DNA from: Ctena decussata
Lineage: Eukaryota > Mollusca > Bivalvia > Lucinida > Lucinidae
Assembly: GCA_963989385.1 (NCBI GenBank)
Contig: OZ022501.1
Coordinates: 88,582,979-88,646,978, forward strand
Length of the DNA: 64,000 nt
Direction: 5' to 3'
The notes under the pieces were generated by a model. It made no database searches. It had not been told where the DNA came from and was given only the letters and a program-made list of their open reading frames with translations. Below, one piece after another: positions 24,151 through 35,416 of this stretch (position 1 is the stretch's first letter; each line of letters opens with the position of its first letter). A program made the position numbers and the translations under genes.

Positions 24151-24479
24151 TAGAACACTTAAAAAACTCCCAGGAAAATACAGGACCCTAAAACTTTGAA
24201 TATGCAATATATTTTGGAACCAACTATACCAAGATAAGGTTTAGAACAAATGCTACTGTCCTAGGTCCCAAAAGGAATTTTTACCCCACCTACCTCCCTC
24301 CCAGCAGAATTAAGCTACTGTCTTCTCTGAGACCAACGGTCGCAATTCATGATGTAACCCAGGCAGTCTCAATTACTCATGAGGGCCACAAAAACATGAG
24401 ACAACTGCATTCCAGATCACCCTCAATCTCTTATCCCCCACTGCCCATTGCATTAGTTAATAAGGGAATTTGCTCCCCA

Positions 24480-25040
24480 CCTAAGAATTTGCTCCCCATT
24501 TCCCCCTAGACCTGCCCTGGGCCCAGCCAGGACAGGGGGCTTGTTCCGGCAGAACTAGCAAAGTGAAGTCTGATGGAGGCCTGCAGTTCGGGGAAGATGC
24601 ATTATGGCTTGAAGTGTGCCTCTCATACCATGCGTTTCGAGAAGCCCTGAATTGTATTGCTAAAGCCAACCCACAGTGGGTCGCGAGGGCTGTGTGCATG
24701 GGAAGTGATTTATGTGGATCTGTGCACAAGTCCATTTGGGTTCTATCCCATTGCTACTTAATGTTTCTGGAAGTTTTTGCTCCCAAACAAAGATTTTGCT
24801 TCTCCCTTTTTCTGAGACGTCACCTGCCCAGGACCCAGCACAGGTCCACTTCGGTGCAACCCCACTAACACATGAATCTGGGCAGTCTTTTGCACCCGCC
24901 CCCCTCCCCACCAAAGAATTTGCATCCCATTCAAGAATTTGCTCCTTGTTCCCTCCTCCTCCTCCCCCTTTTTTTCTCCATAGAACTGCCTTGGACCTAG
25001 CCAGGACAGGGGGCTTCTTACAGCTTGGGTCTAACTTCGG
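24480..25040 (+). repeat. Partly duplicated subrepeats of the CACTGGCG element
   Basis: AATTTGCTCCCCATTTCCCCC, then CCTAGCCAGGACAGGGGGCTT or CCCAGCCAGGACAGGGGGCTT, occur twice (24486-24545 and 24935-25020). Between them lies the repeat related to 8140-8370. The counterpart in copy 2 is 58570-59110, on the minus strand. Frames on both strands here (such as 24563-24868) are repeat-derived. Confidence 0.7.
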
Positions 25041-25249
25041 TTAGAAAACCAAGTTCTTCTTGTAGAGAGTCAGGTGTTTTTTTTGCCGGGATTCTCGGTT
25101 TTCAGTAACCTTGATGATCATTCATCTCTGGCCCCATATGCTGAAAATTTTTGCAGCATTAAATTGCTTTCTGGAAATCAAGGTTTATCTTGGAATGTAC
25201 GTTACTATTCTGCCTTCAGACAAAACTACATGCTACAAATGAAATATTC

Positions 25250-25720
25250 TTAAACTTTATTTTGTTTACTTTTACTCTGTGTAGAGGATATCTGTTTCGA
25301 TTCGGAACAGATTGCTCTGCAATAAGGTAATCTGAAGAGAACCCACTTGTCTGTTCAGACTATACCATTTCCGATTTAATGCAAGTGACTTCGTAGTAAA
25401 ATAATGCTTTTGATTGGGTGCAAGTTACTTTGCAGTAAAGTAAATGCAGCCTGCTCAAATGTTAACATGACCTAAACATGCCCGAGGTCATGCAGTTCAA
25501 AAATAAATTTTAATGCGGCTTTGCTTCGGTTTGCTGTTAAACAGGACTTTTAATCCGAAGTAAAAGTTAATTCGGATTCGATCCAAGGTACTCTGTAGGA
25601 TTAGTTTAATTACTCCGAATTAGTTTTTAATTCGAATAAGATTTGCTAGTCTAAACAGTCAATTCAAAGCAAATTCTGATTCGATTCGGATTAAAACTCT
25701 AGTCTAAACAGGATTATTGA
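25250..25720. other. AT-rich zone with many TTCGAATTA-type motifs
   Basis: Repeated short TTCGGATT, CCGAATTA and ATTCGAAT words separated by AAACAG-type spacers. The same zone is present in copy 2 (57950-58340, complement). Many words are self-complementary, and no coding is seen. Confidence 0.5.
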
Positions 25721-25835
25721 AGGTATAGAAAATTCAGGCATGCGAATGTTTTTACATTGTCTCAAAGGCAAGGATAATTGCTTATTTGTGGCCTTGGTTG
25801 TGGATCGAGAAAACTGGAGTACCTGAAGAATACCA

Positions 25836-26246
25836 CCAACCTTCCTGCAGAGACTGTCCGAGTGATTCTGCTTCCTGCCGAGGATCTCTGCAGGAAGCAG
25901 AGTCACGTTGACAGTCTCGGTAGGAAGCCAATTTTCGAGGACAGAAGTCTCTGTAGGAAGCAAGAGATCGTGGACAGTCTCGGCGGAAGCCAAATATGAT
26001 GTGAAGTCCGCCGAGACTGTCCGTGAGTTCTTGCTTCCTGCAGAGACTTCTGTACATGATAATTGGCTTCCTGCTGCGACTGTCCGCGTGACTTTGCTTC
26101 CTGCCGAGAGGCTCGACAGGAAGCAGAATCACACTGACAGTCTCTGCAGGAAGCCATTTATCATGTACAGAAGTCTCGGCAGGAAGCAAGAACACGCGGA
26201 CAGTCTCGGCGGAAGCCAAATATGATGTACAGTCTCTGCAGGAAGC
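25836..26246. repeat. Interleaved palindrome cluster (GCTTCCTGC ... GCAGGAAGC)
   Basis: About 14 short blocks of GCTTCCTGC, GAGACTGTCC or GAGACTTCTG alternate with their reverse complements (GCAGGAAGC, GGACAGTCTC, CAGAAGTCTC). The stretch can pair with itself at several nested scales. Frames on both strands (25908-26225 +, 25782-26219 -) come from this symmetry. It occupies the place of the tRNA-like SINE head found in copy 2 (57721-57800). Confidence 0.85.
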
Positions 26247-26724
26247 GAAAATTAGAGGAATCGATTATACCCTGTGGTATTGTTTAACTCAATATAATAG
26301 TCTGGGTCCAAATTTCACTGGTCAGTTTAATTCTTAGCGAGGGTTACCGTGTGTTTTCTGGCCCAGATAAGTTGTGACTTTTTTTGTTGTTTATTTTCTG
26401 GGCTTAGAAGTTAAGAAAAATAGAAGTTATGTATAGTTTCTAAGCCTAGAATTTCTATTATAGAGTTAGTCTAAATAGTAGTAATGAGTCCCATTGAATT
26501 CAGAAATCGAGACGTCACGAGTTGTTACGTAAAAATTGACCCAGATAATGTGGGACTACTTTATGGTTCCCGTCTTCTGCGCATCGATTCGGTCAGATTC
26601 CCGGTAGAGAAATCGAGACAATATTTAATTAACTTAGTAACTTATATTGTTTTAAGCTTTCTTAAAACTATTTTAATTAGGCCAACGTACAATCTGCGGT
26701 TGTACGCGTATTGAACAAGTCATG

Positions 26725-26860
26725 AATATTCATGTCATCTACGTTTGCGTCTCCCGCGTCGAGACGCGTCAAGGCGCGTCTAGACGCGTCTGATGCGCGG
26801 TTCTAGGTGATATGCACGCAGCACGCGCATGCAACGCGGTACGAACGCGTTTTTGGTGTA
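26725..26860. repeat. Subterminal CpG motif array of the CACTGGCG element
   Basis: GACGCGT or GGCGCGT words recur every ~10-12 bp (GTCGAGACGCGTC, AAGGCGCGTC, TAGACGCGTC). Their complement recurs at 56940-56990 in copy 2. Such arrays often bind transposase, but no protein is known here. Confidence 0.6.
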
Positions 26861-26880
26861 CAAATACGTGAGCGCCAGTG

Positions 26881-29265
26881 TATTTTCTTCGGCTGGAAAG
26901 TAGCAGAACGAAATTTCAGAAACCCTTTGTGAGCAAAATTTGATGTCTATGTTCTGTTATCTGGAGGCCACAAAATGTGAGTGAGCGCCGTTTACCGCAC
27001 TACTCTATCTCATAAAAGGACCGAGATATTCACAATAATCGCATATTTTCTTCTGCTGGAAAGTAGCAGAACGAAATTTAAAAAACTCTTTGTTAGCAAA
27101 GATTAATTTCTGTGTTCTGTCATCTGGTGGCCACAAAATGTGAGTGAGCGCCGTTTTCCGCACTACTCTATCTCATAAATGGACCGAGATATTCTCAAAA
27201 ATCGCATATTTTCTTCTGTTGGAAAGTAGCATAACGAAATTTCAGAAATCCTTTGCTAGCAAAGATTGATTTGTATGTTCTGACATCTGGTGGCCACAAA
27301 ATGTGAGTGAGCGCCGTTTACCGCACTACTATTCTCATAAGTGGACCCAGATATTCACAAAAATCGCATATTTTCTTCTGCTGGAAAGTAGCAGAACGAA
27401 ATTTCAGAAACCTTTTGTGAGCAAAGTTTGATTTCTATGTTCTGATATCTGGTGGCCACAAAAAGTGAGTGAGCGCCGTTTACCGCACTACTCTATCTAA
27501 TAAGTGGACCGAGGTATTCACAAAAATCGCATATTTTCTTATACTGGAAATTAGCAGAACGAAATTTCAGAAACCCTTTGTTAACAAAGACTGATTTTAT
27601 GTTCTGTCATCTGGTGGCCACAAAATGTGAGTGAATGCCGTTTACCGCACTACTCTATCTCATAAGTGGACCGAGATATTCACAAAAATCGCATATTTTC
27701 TACTGCTGGAAAGTAGCAGAACGAAATTTAAGAAACTCTTTGTTAGCAAAGATTAATTTCTGTGTTCTGTCATCTGGTGGCCACAAAAAGTGAGTGAGCG
27801 CCATTTACCGCACTACTCTATGTCATAAGTGGACCGCGATATTCACAAAAATCGCATATTTTCTTCTGCTGGAAAGTAGCAGAACGAAATTTCAGAAACC
27901 CTTTGTTAGCAAAGATTTATTTCTATGTTCTGTCATCTGGTGGCCACAAAATGTGAGTGAGCGCCGTTTACCGCACTACTCTTTCTCATAAATGGACCGA
28001 GATATTCACAAAAATCGCATATTTTCTTCTGCTGGAAAGTAGCGAAACGAAATTTCAGAAACCCTTTGTTAGCAAAGATTTATTTCTATGTTCTGTCATC
28101 TGGAGGCCACAAAATGTGAGTGAGCGCCGTTTACCGCACTACTCTATCTCATAAGTGCACCGAGATATTCACAAAAATCGCATATTTTCTTCTGCTGGAA
28201 AGTAGCAGAACGAAATTTCAGAAACCCTTTGTCAGCAAAGTTTGTTTTCTATGTTCGGTCATCTACAGGCCACAAAATGTGAGTGAGCATCGTTTTCCGC
28301 ACTTTTCTATCTTAAAATCGGACCAAGATATTCACAAAAATCGCATACTTTCTTCTGCTGGAAAGTAGCATAACGAAATTTCAGAAACCCTTTGTTAGCA
28401 TAGTTTGATTTCTATGTTCTGTCATCTGGAGGCCACAAAATGTGAGTGAGCGCCGTTTACCGCACTACTCTATCTCATAAATGGACCGAGATATTAAACA
28501 AATCGCATATTTTCTTCTGCTGGAAAGTAGCAGAACGAAATTTCAGAAACCCTTTGTTAAGCCTCGTTTACACGATATGTTTTCCACATAAGTTTTCTGT
28601 GCACATATGGAAAACATATCGTCAAACAGTTATGCACTGCTTATTCTTCCCACATGTGGAAACCACAAGGAATAGAACATGTTCTATCCTTATGCTTTTT
28701 TCCATAAGCTTTCGACCAATCAGAAGAGAGTTCACTGAGGTTAATTGCTTTTGCACTGAGGTTAATTGCTTTTGCAACCTCAGTAGGTATTTAAAATACC
28801 AAAATATTTATATCAGGGGTATAAAAATGTATATTTCTTGAATATTACATGTATTTACAAAGGGGGAACAACTTTTATGACTTCCTGTCTGCTTCCCTGA
28901 ACGTTGAAGTCCTTTCATTTTGGGGTCTGCACTCTTATATGCTGCTTTTGCTCATAAGCATAGGTAATAAATCACACACAAATTGGAATCATCAGCATGT
29001 CCTCAGTCTACATTTTTGTAACATAAAAGATGACAAAATTATGCAGACATTTCCAGGTACATGGCGGGAAAGCCTGAGAACATATGTGCTCTCTGCATAT
29101 CGTATAAACACAAAACCATATGTGCTATTTTCCATATATTCTTTTTGCTACATGTGCAAAAACATATCGTGTAAACGAGGCTTTAGCAAAGATTGATTTC
29201 TATGTTCTGTCATCTGGTGGCCACAAAATGTGAGTGAGCGCCGTTTACTCACTACTCTATCTCAT
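26881..29265 (+). repeat. ~163-bp satellite array
   Basis: About ten units with the landmark CCACAAAATGTGAGTGAGCG at about 162-164 bp spacing (26970 to 28440, and again near 29225). Each contains TTCTTCTGCTGGAAAGTAGCAG and AGATATTCACAAAAATCGCAT. The unit length is not a multiple of three, so frames starting at 27794, 27957, 28120 and 28446 are repeat artefacts. The final unit is split by the MITE at 28560. Confidence 0.9.
28560..29182. mobile_element. Harbinger-like MITE, 623 bp, TTA target duplication
   Basis: Perfect inverted ends AGCCTCGTTTACACGATATG... flanked by TTA on both sides (28557-28559, 29183-29185). Removing the element with one TTA restores the satellite text CTTTGTTAGCAAAG. 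A 3-bp TTA/TWA duplication is typical of the PIF/Harbinger superfamily. No transposase; the short frames inside have no known match. Confidence 0.9.
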
Positions 29266-29712
29266 AAGTAGTGCGGTAAACGGTGCTCACTCATATTTTG
29301 TGGCCTCCAGATGACAGAACACGGAAATTAAACTTTGTTTACAACGGGTTTCTTTAGTGTCGTTCTGCTATTTTCCAGCGGAAGAAACTATGCAATTTTT
29401 GTGAATATCTAGGTTCTCATATAAAATAGGGTAGTGCGGTAATCGGTGCGCACTCACATTTTGTGGTCCGTAGTTGACAAAACAAAGAAATAAAAATTGC
29501 TAAATTCTGCAGAATTTTCAATTCGCTATCTTTATCACTTTTTCTGCAGAAAATTTTGCCGAAAATTTTGCAGAATATCCATTTCGCTAACTTTACCACT
29601 TTTTCTGCAGAAAATTTTGCAGAATATTCATTTCGCTAACTTTACCACTTTTTCTGCAGAAAATTCTGCAGAATCTTCTGCAGAATTTTCGTTCTGCTAA
29701 CTTTACCGAGCC
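29240..29712 (-). repeat. Right long inverted terminal repeat of the foldback element
   Basis: Reverse complement of 20587-21075, with the same TTCTGCAGAA sub-repeats, ending CTTTACCGAGCC. The satellite reverses direction at about 29265. Confidence 0.85.
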
Positions 29713-30300
29713 GGCCATTTTTGAAAAAGGCCTACATCTGTCACTGCTTTTTCCCGCATTCACTAACATTTAAAACACCATGCGCAGATAAGCAATGCCA
29801 TCAACAATATTAAGATTTAATATGCATAAGATGTAAGATACCGTTCCTATTTTAAACTATTTCGCCAAAAGAAAATATCAGTTCATTTGTCTCTGGAATT
29901 AGTTTCGACACGTGAATTTGTTAACATAACCTGTCAGCTAGCAGCATGTACTTGCAATATTGCTCTCTGGGGAGAAGCGGAGGGGCATGCAGATTATATG
30001 CTTAGTTTTAGTAATGTTGCGCACTGTAAATACCTTAAAATTGGGACACCATGAGCAACATCTCTTAAAATTTGAACGAATTGATTGCACTGTGTGGTAA
30101 TGTTCCTATTATGTCCTGGCGGAAAGGCAAATGGTGTAGACCCTGAACAGGCTGCTCCTGATAGGGTTCTGTCTACACTATTTGTTCAGACATGTCCGCC
30201 CAAAAATTCAAGATAAAAACTAGTCTCCAAGATTCCGCCTCATGTTTTATACCATGCCCTCCTAGGAGGGCTGGGTGTCAATTTATCAACAAACATGTAA
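29713..30300. other. Interior stretch with one dispersed repeat
   Basis: Contains the second copy (30035-30215) of the repeat at 12240-12430. Otherwise AT-rich with no gene. Confidence 0.4.
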
Positions 30301-31290
30301 ATTTGTTAGCTCGATACTCGCTTTTTATCCCCCGACCGAAAGGTTCCGAGGATAAAGCGATGAGCCTGGCGTCCCTCCTTCCAACCGTAAACATTTTCTT
30401 GTCCGCTCAAAATATTGAGCACCCTTTGGAATATTTTCATGATACTTCAAAATTATGTAGAACAGGTCATGACGATGTGTCGCGAACAAGAATGATAACT
30501 CTTGCTATTGTACTTTATGAGTTATCTCCCCTTTGGTGATTTTTTGGCAGATTCGTGTCCGCTCTGAAACTTGACAACGCTATGAAATATATACATGGTA
30601 CTTCATAGTTATGTAGAACAGGTCATGATAATGTGTCGCGAACAAGAGTGACAACTCTTGCTTTCTAACTTTTTGAGTTATTTCCCCTTGATGGTTTAAG
30701 GTGTGATTTCGTGTCCCCTCTATAACTTTAATACCTTTAAAAATATTTTCATGATACTTCACAGATATGTAGAACAAGTCATGCCGATGTGTAGCGAACA
30801 AGAATGACAACTCTTGCTTTTTACCTTTTTGAGTTATTTGCCCTTGATGGTTTTAGGTGTGATCTCGCGTCCGCTCTATAACATTAATACATAATGAAAT
30901 ATTTTCATGATACTTCATAGATATGTAGCACAGGTCATGACAATGTGTCGCAAACAAGAATGGCAGCTCTTGCTTTTTCACTTTTAAAGTTACTTCACCT
31001 CTATGCTCGCTCTATAACTTGAATACCCTTTAAAATATTTTCATGATACTTCTCAGATATGTAGAACTAAGCATGACGATATGTCGCGAATAAGAATGAC
31101 AACGCTTGCTTTCTTACTTTTTGTTATTCCCCTTGATGGTTTAAGGTGTCCACTCTATAAGTTGAATACCCTTTGAAATAGTTTCATGATACTTCACAGA
31201 TATGCAGAACAGGTCATAACGATCTTTCTCGTACATGAATGATAACTCTTGCATTCACACTTTCCAAGTTATTTCCCTTTAGAAGTTTGA
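30300..31290 (+). repeat. Tandem-core repeat element (~160-bp units, six)
   Basis: Starts near TTTTTATCCCCCGACCGAAAG. Units contain TATTTTCATGATACTTC, ATATGTAGAACAGGTCATGA, AACAAGAATGACAACTCTTG and GAGTTATTTCCCCTTGATGG. Spacing is about 150-165 bp. Frames such as 30192-30539 fall within it and are not considered genes. Confidence 0.8.
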
Positions 31291-31838
31291 GCTCCTGTTG
31301 GTGCCTCTGCTCCGTATCTGTATTACCCTGGCCCGATCCATAATTTTAGTACCCGTACACCAGTTGTGTGCGATAACAGAAGACTCATGTTAGCCTGTGC
31401 CGCTGCGTAAGTCAGTTTGCGTTAAAAATATAAAGGACGTAAGATCACGGTAAACATATACATTTTCACATTGAGAAAGAAATTCAGAATGCCAAAACAT
31501 ATGAATGATCAATGTGACGAAAGAAAGTGCGTTTCAGCGTTGCACAACCTCTGTTTAGGCCAGCAGTTAATTGATCCTTATGAATATGGATCCTTATTAA
31601 CATAGTAAAGACCAGCGAACATCAATGTCTCTGATGTTCGCTTATGCAATAAGCGGAAGGTAATCAATGGCAGTTTGATATTTCGGTGATAGATATTTTT
31701 CCCCTGATGCGTTTTGCAGCACACGGCCATTTGCACTCTACGGGGCCACTTATGCGCTGATAGCATTTCTCCAGATCTTGCGGTTACATCAAAGATGAAA
31801 TTAAAAACCTGTGAAATTGGTAGCCCATTGAATGAAAT
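31291..31838. other. Interior stretch, nothing recognised
   Basis: No repeat boundary and no supported coding. A short local inverted repeat (AACATCAATGTCTCTGATGTT) lies near 31620. Confidence 0.4.
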
Positions 31839-32074
31839 GAGCCGCGACGTGACAAAACCAACAATGTGGTTGTGCGCCCAGCGCAGACTCAGATCAGCCT
31901 GGGCATCCGCCCAGTCTGATCAGAGTCTTCGCTGTCCGCATGGAGGTAGCTAAGACCCTTAGCTATCCTTTGAGCATTTAACGAAGAGTCTGGTCAAAAT
32001 GGGCGGGTGTCCAGACTGATCTGAGTCTGCTCTGGGCGCACAACCTCATTGTTGGTTTTGTCACGTCGAGGCTC
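31839..32074. mobile_element. MITE, 236 bp, AAAT flanks
   Basis: Inverted ends begin GAGCCGCGACGTGACAAAAC and extend ~60 bp through GTTGTGCGCCCAG and CAGACTCAGATCAG. AAAT flanks both sides (31835-31838, 32075-32078), consistent with a 4-bp duplication. Non-coding; superfamily unknown. Confidence 0.8.
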
Positions 32075-32524
32075 AAATTACCTGTTCTTACAGGCAAAAT
32101 ATAATATATGGAGGAGTCTCGTTAGAGGGTGATTAAAAGCACTTCAGAAACAATCAAATCAGCATATTTAATGTCTTATATTTCTAGCAGACCACATGTT
32201 TCAGATGATGTAAAATGTACCAGCAGTTGAACTTATGAAGGTCATTGAAAAGTCATAGTCAAAATCTATGTTTTCGTATCGGTTATAAGTTATTAAGAAA
32301 TTTCTTCACAATTTAGAAATTACTTAATGACTTCTATCCGGCTTACACTGCTGTCAGTTTTCTTGAAAAATGTCCATTACTGGCTCTATTGCTTGTCTCT
32401 AGAGACTGCATCAAAGATCAATGCTCTTTTGCACAAAAGATCTTTATTGTACCTGCTCTATTTATCCATTCACATTTTAGTTTTTTTGAAGTGTAGATCA
32501 TACTGCTGTTTTGAGTTTCAAATT

Positions 32525-32525
32525 G

Positions 32526-32571
<46 letters not shown>
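32525..32571. repeat. (AAT)n microsatellite
   Basis: About 15 AAT/ATA units. It produces a poly-Asn or poly-Tyr run in translated frames; the frame 32327-32692 is not credible as a gene. Confidence 0.95.
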
Positions 32572-32574
<3 letters not shown>

Positions 32575-33144
32575 CCAAGTAGACGGCTTAAAGAGAATTC
32601 GTATTCTTGTGGAGTTTCAGATGACACTTGTGTTAATTAGTTACCATTCTAGTGTGAAGAAAATTATTCTAGTAAAGGTGATTATAAGATAATACTAGAA
32701 ATGTGAAAAGAGAATGAAAGAATGCACTAGCAAACATAATTGTACTGGATAGGAACATGTGACCTAAAAGACATAGATCAGACTGCATGCGTTTAGTAAT
32801 TGCTTGCAGGCTGCTTAAAACTCTCTGCCTTTTTACACAGATAAAACTTTTTTTCGTGCTGTTAGATATTTTATATATGAAAAAAAGTTCTAATGTTGTT
32901 AATTTATTGTATTTAAGGTATTGTTGTAACTGAATGCTTTTATGCTTTGTATTGGTTCCCCATTTCTATTGATCTGTCAGGGGTCTTTTTCTGCTAATTA
33001 CCTTGTGATTTAATAGAAAAAGAAATAACAGACCATATATAATTCAATGGACATTAAGATTACAAGGGCCATTTTCTCAGACAGGTTGAAGGGAAAGTTT
33101 TATTACTTTCATTCAGTCAGAAGTTTCATTGCTGATTTATGTCT

Positions 33145-33720
33145 TAAAGTCTCCATAGTCCTACCAATGATAAAAATCGTCAAATACAAATCATTATGAA
33201 ACCTGTACAGCCATCAGAATAAATGAAAATATTCCGGTTGATCTGCTTTTTTGTATCATATAACTGACAAAAGAGAAGAAACAAGGTATTTTGGAAAAAT
33301 GATATTTCTCTCCATAAAAATACGGTTTTCGTCTCTGGTTCCCCGTTAAGCAATGAAATAATGCAACCGCGGCACAATCAATGGGATCCTTGCTTAACAG
33401 TTTTGTACGTTGTATTTTTATCTTCTTATCAGTTGTAAAAACGCGTGTACCTTGTATTTTTATCTCGTGTACCTTGTGTTTTTACCATGAAATATAGCTA
33501 GGGAAATCGAAAGTAGGTCATTTTAGTTGGCAACTAAAATGACCTAGTTATTTTTTCAAATCTATTCTATGGTAAATTCAAGGACGTTTTGATTTTTCAA
33601 GCCGGCCAATCACGATAATAATCAATGATGAAACTGTAGTGAAAAGTTTGCAGCGATACTTCACGACAAAATATTCCATGCTGATAGAGCTATAGGGCCT
33701 TTAGAAACTTTTCTTAATGG
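33145..33720 (+). repeat. Dispersed repeat, copy A (pair with 35417-35890)
   Basis: Collinear with 35417-35890. Shared landmarks are CTTAAAGTCTCCATAGTCCT, CAAATCATT, ATCATATAACTG, GAAATCGAAAGTAG and TCATTTTAGTTG followed by its mirror CAACTAAAATGA. Copy B lies inside the 34086-36871 element. A third, weak relative is at 13640-13800. Confidence 0.7.
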
Positions 33721-35063
33721 CTAAGAGTTTCTGTCTAAGTCATTGAGAGGACCTCTTCACAACATAGTCAGCTCTCAAAATTGCTTCTGATTGGCTGAAA
33801 GGATGGACAATTTAAAACCTGCAGTCTAAAATATACTCTAATTCCCCTAAATTCTGGCACAGACTAGCCAATTGAATAATTGTCTCAATATCTGAACACG
33901 ATTAATATGCAGTAACTATCAAATAATTTGTCAAAAGTCACTGTCGGACTAGCAAGAAGTGCAAACTATAGTCACACTTCTCTTTCTTAATACGTATCAT
34001 CTGGTCTACACTGTTTGCTCCCATTATTCTTTTGATGTGATCAATTCAAACAAACAGAGTATCAGCATGTAAGAAGAGACTCATTCCAGCAGGCACAACG
34101 TTGAATCAACACTGAGTCAACATTGACTCAATGTCATGGTGTACTCCAGCTCCGGACCGAAATTATTTCAGAAATAAAGTTTCTAATTTAGGTCCAGCAC
34201 CTGTAAGTCTTCCTCAGTGTGGGTATTTCAGATGCCGATAAAATCATTCTGGCACATTGTAAACTGTGCATTAATCAATATATTATGTTTTCTTTTTGAT
34301 AAATAACAGCCTTTTTCTTCTTCTGACCTTCCCAAAGTGTCTTATTTAATATTTACTGGCGATTTTTCCTTCGTAGCTGTGAGAATGTTTACGAAGACCG
34401 CCATGTTTGCTTGGGATTTTCCCAGTTACCGGATGACGTCATTGGGTGATAAAAATGGCAAGGATATAAAACACAGTACCTTAGGAGATATGAGTTTCGC
34501 AATTACATACATCTGTGAATATTGTTTGCAATACCTATATATGCATTTATTTTATGCCTGGTGTCCAAATTTCATTTAAGCACGCGTCAGTGTGCTTCTG
34601 TGAAAAGGTTGAGCACTTTTAGATTTAACTAAGTACCGCTATAAAATTAACCATTATCAATGTTCAATTACCATACCATGCGGACACCGAATGTCCGAAC
34701 ACAATTTCACTTTTAATAAATGTTCGCGCACACAAGAAACAAAGGGAATGCTGTTTAATTCAGCTATCAATTTTATAATAGATCTAGTCCATGTCAAAAC
34801 GTAACATTGGTAAAAAAAGTAAACCTAAACACTTCACAACATATGAAACAACTTTTGTGTGTTTGAAGTCGCGTACAGGCCTGTATACTTTCAACTATCA
34901 TAAGAGAGGACGCGATTAAAAGAAATTACGTGCTGTTATGCTTAAACACATTGCAAAAAGTCTTCAGGCAAATGCTGTAATCAGACTGCAAAAGAACGAT
35001 CACAATATTTTATATCCGCGCAACTTACGTAATAAGAATCTTTTAAGATCTCAAGCGTTAACG

Positions 35064-35200
35064 CCGGGCCGGGTAGCGCAATCGGTAGGGCACCTGACTC
35101 GTAAGTCAGAGGTCCTGGGTTCGAATCCCGGTCTGGCCACATACTTTCGTTTCTCCTTCCGCTGAATCAAGAAGGGCAGTTGTCAGTTACTGGCGAAAGT
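35064..35200 (+). repeat. tRNA-derived SINE (best-preserved head)
   Basis: The head resembles a whole tRNA: acceptor-like GGCCGGG / TCTGGCC, A-box TAGCGCAATCGG, a CTGAC / GTCAG anticodon-type stem and B-box GGTTCGAATCCC. The anticodon loop is one base short if this stem is used, so a working tRNA is unlikely. It is followed by CATACTTTCGTTTCTCCTTCC, also seen at about 22597. The body may continue to about 35340. Confidence 0.75.
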
Positions 35201-35416
35201 ATGTGCACTTAGTACTGGTTAACCGCTTAGGAGGTCTAAGCCTGCCCAGGAATAGTGTGGTTAGGTTAACTGACCGTCCCGACATGACCTTAGTTGTTTA
35301 CCGTTAACCGTTAAGCGTTAACAGCGATATAGTCAAACCGCGAGGACGTTTTCTTAAGATGTTGCGATCGGAACCGTGATTATGTACAAATGCGGTACTT
35401 CTTTGAAATTCTTAAA

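Larger units (their letters stand above)
21098..26880 (+). mobile_element. CACTGGCG-terminated element, copy 1 (5.78 kb), TA duplication
   Basis: Starts CACTGGCGCTCACGTATTTG and ends with its inverse. TA flanks both sides (21096-21097, 26881-26882). The satellite unit it interrupts normally reads CGCATATTTTCTTC, so one TA became two. Both subterminal regions are CpG-rich with GACGCG-type motifs. The interior holds a decayed non-LTR retrotransposon gene, a SINE, a ~197-bp minisatellite and a palindrome cluster. A TA duplication suggests Tc1/mariner-type integration, while CACTG-type ends recall CACTA/EnSpm; no transposase is present to decide. A second, opposite copy begins at 56863. Confidence 0.8.
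20587..29712. mobile_element. Foldback-type element with satellite core, carrying two nested insertions
   Basis: Ends begin GGCTCGGTAAAGTTAGCAG and are inverted over ~480 bp (20587-21075 and 29240-29712). They hold TTCTGCAGAA palindromes alternating with AAAGTGGTAAAGTTAG. The core is a ~163-bp tandem satellite. Without the CACTGGCG element (5.8 kb) and the 623-bp MITE it would be ~2.7 kb. TTGAAAAAGG precedes the left end and recurs 8 bp after the right end, so it may be a ~10-bp target duplication, as in Mutator-like or foldback elements, if the right end includes that 8-bp extension. No transposase is seen. Confidence 0.75.

Noticed and set aside
25782..26225. Overlapping frames of 105 and 145 aa on opposite strands
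   Set aside because: Both arise from the interleaved palindrome cluster, whose symmetry keeps frames open on both strands.
27794..28841. Series of similar plus-strand frames of 65-131 aa
   Set aside because: They are the same satellite unit read repeatedly; the ~163-bp period is not a multiple of three, so they reflect periodic sequence, not a protein repeat.
26881..29265. CRISPR-like array
   Set aside because: Regular spacing exists, but the whole ~163-bp unit is repeated without unique spacers, in a eukaryotic satellite context.
32327..32692. 121-aa plus-strand frame
   Set aside because: Half of its apparent length spans an (AAT)n microsatellite; no similarity to a known protein.
35064..35140. 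A functional tRNA gene
   Set aside because: Good A- and B-boxes, but the anticodon arm does not fold with a normal 7-base loop, and the sequence continues as a SINE with a second copy at 22.5 kb.
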